A DNA stretch of 6,606 nucleotides from Verrucomicrobiales bacterium (GTDB taxonomy: Bacteria > Verrucomicrobiota > Verrucomicrobiia > Limisphaerales > RI-55): positions 1 to 6,606 of the forward strand of contig DNDP01000196.1 in assembly GCA_003484235.1 (NCBI GenBank), given 5' to 3'. Shown one piece after another: positions 5,783 through 6,606 of this stretch. The position numbers and the translations under genes are program-made. How positions within the stretch are numbered: the first letter of the stretch is position 1; every line of letters starts with the position of its first letter. The notes beneath the pieces were generated by a model. The model ran no database searches. It saw only the letters and a list, made by a program, of their open reading frames with translations, and was not told the origin of the DNA.

Positions 5783-6606
5783 ATGTCCGACTCCAAACAT
5801 CTCCGCTGGGGCATCCTTGGCGCCGCCACCATCGCCCGGAAAAACTGGCAGGCCATCCGCCTCTCCGGGAACGGCACCATTACGGCCGTGGCCAGCCGGG
5901 ACGCAAGACGTGCCCAGGCCTTCATCGACGCATGCCAGGCCCATGTCCCCTTTCCGGCGGTGCCGGCGGCGGTGGGAGGCTACGAGAAGCTGCTCGCGCG
6001 TCCGGACGTGGACGCCGTGTACATCCCCCTGCCCACCGGTCTGCGCCGCGAGTGGGTGATCAAGGCCGCCGAAGCCGGCAAGCATGTTGTCTGCGAAAAG
6101 CCGTGCGCTCCCAGCCTGGCGGATCTCCAGGCCATGACCGATGCCTGCGCCCGCAACCGCGTGCAGTTCATGGACGGCGTGATGTTCATGCACAACGGCC
6201 GCATGCCGAAGATCCGCGAGGAGCTCGACGGTGGATCGGTGGGCACCCTGCGACGGCTGACGGCGCAGTTCAGCTTCAACGCGCCCGCCGAGTTCTTCGC
6301 CGACAACATCCGGTCCCACAGCGGACTGGAACCCCACGGCTGCCTGGGCGATCTCGGCTGGTACTGCACGCGGATCATCCTGTTCGCCATGAAATGGCGG
6401 ATGCCCGACCGGGTGGTCGGACGCCTGCTCGCCACCCGCAGCCGGCCCGACAGTCCGGCGCCGGTGCCGACCCAGTTCTCCGCGGAGTTCTTCTGGAAGG
6501 ACGGACCCAGCGCGGCCTACTACGTCTCCTTCGAGACGGAGAACCAGCAGTGGGCCCATCTTGCCGGCGACAAAGGTTACCTGCGCGTGGATGACTTCGT
6601 CCTGCC
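5783..6606 (+). CDS. Gfo/Idh/MocA-family NAD(P)-dependent oxidoreductase, 3' end missing
   Basis: The window holds 274 complete codons of a protein usually about 340-370 residues long. The N-terminal Rossmann fold shows WGILGAATIA (9-18), the dinucleotide-binding Gly-rich turn, followed by AVASRD (35-40), IPLPTGL (81-87) and the family signature CEKP (104-107) with catalytic-type Lys106. The C-terminal domain follows, with VQFMDGVMFMH (127-137), CLGDLGWYC (187-195; Asp190 and Tyr194 in the usual catalytic positions) and DKGYLRVDDF near the cut end. From memory these last motifs resemble the dimeric dihydrodiol/D-xylose dehydrogenase-like branch, especially the plant At4g09670-like proteins, so a sugar or polyol substrate is likely but not proven. 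The protein has no signal peptide and should be cytoplasmic. ATG 5783 gives the normal short lead-in to the Rossmann fold; no Shine-Dalgarno motif precedes it. It is divergent from glnD. Confidence 0.92.
   Translation, partial: MSDSKHLRWGILGAATIARKNWQAIRLSGNGTITAVASRDARRAQAFIDACQAHVPFPAVPAAVGGYEKLLARPDVDAVYIPLPTGLRREWVIKAAEAGKHVVCEKPCAPSLADLQAMTDACARNRVQFMDGVMFMHNGRMPKIREELDGGSVGTLRRLTAQFSFNAPAEFFADNIRSHSGLEPHGCLGDLGWYCTRIILFAMKWRMPDRVVGRLLATRSRPDSPAPVPTQFSAEFFWKDGPSAAYYVSFETENQQWAHLAGDKGYLRVDDFVL

Noticed and set aside
5651..6559. 302-codon minus-strand frame opposite the oxidoreductase gene
   Set aside because: It is a shadow of the Gfo/Idh/MocA frame, without recognisable domains.
1..6606. 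tRNA, rRNA, CRISPR array, insertion sequence or phage attachment site
   Set aside because: No cloverleaf-like segment, regularly spaced repeats, terminal inverted repeats or transposase motifs were seen; the genes cover nearly all of the window.

Overview
The window carries four protein genes on high-GC DNA with no RNA genes, mobile elements or CRISPR. In order they are: a 5'-proximal piece of an ABC-transporter sugar-type substrate-binding protein (minus strand, cut by the left edge), a complete Prc/tail-specific C-terminal processing protease (plus), a complete GlnD PII uridylyltransferase/uridylyl-removing enzyme (minus), and the first 274 codons of a Gfo/Idh/MocA-family NAD(P)-dependent oxidoreductase (plus, cut by the right edge). 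Gene order is divergent (solute-binding protein / prc), convergent with an 11-base gap (prc / glnD), then divergent again (glnD / oxidoreductase), so no two genes here form an operon.

Organism: the periplasmic protease with a signal peptide and the GlnD layout (NT, linker, HD, two ACT domains) point to a Gram-negative-type bacterium. High GC, no recognisable Shine-Dalgarno motif before any of the four starts, and the general look of the GlnD N-terminus make Verrucomicrobiota (Limisphaerales/Pedosphaera-like) my best guess. This is inference from remembered family features and was not searched.

Region by region: 1-456 is solute uptake; 457-593 is a divergent control region holding a striking imperfect inverted repeat (ATTTCCGA-A-CAAT / ATTGTCGGAAAT) whose arms bracket a TATACT -10-like box; 594-2843 is envelope proteolysis; 2855-5641 is nitrogen-status signalling; 5642-5782 is a second divergent control region with two overlapping, mutually exclusive small hairpins just before the glnD start and a high density of TTGC/GCAA tetramers; 5783-6606 is sugar/polyol-type redox metabolism.

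The four genes belong to separate processes and nothing suggests they act as one system. The genes are conventional; I do not see a new biological system. The most interesting non-coding structure lies in the two divergent intergenic regions.
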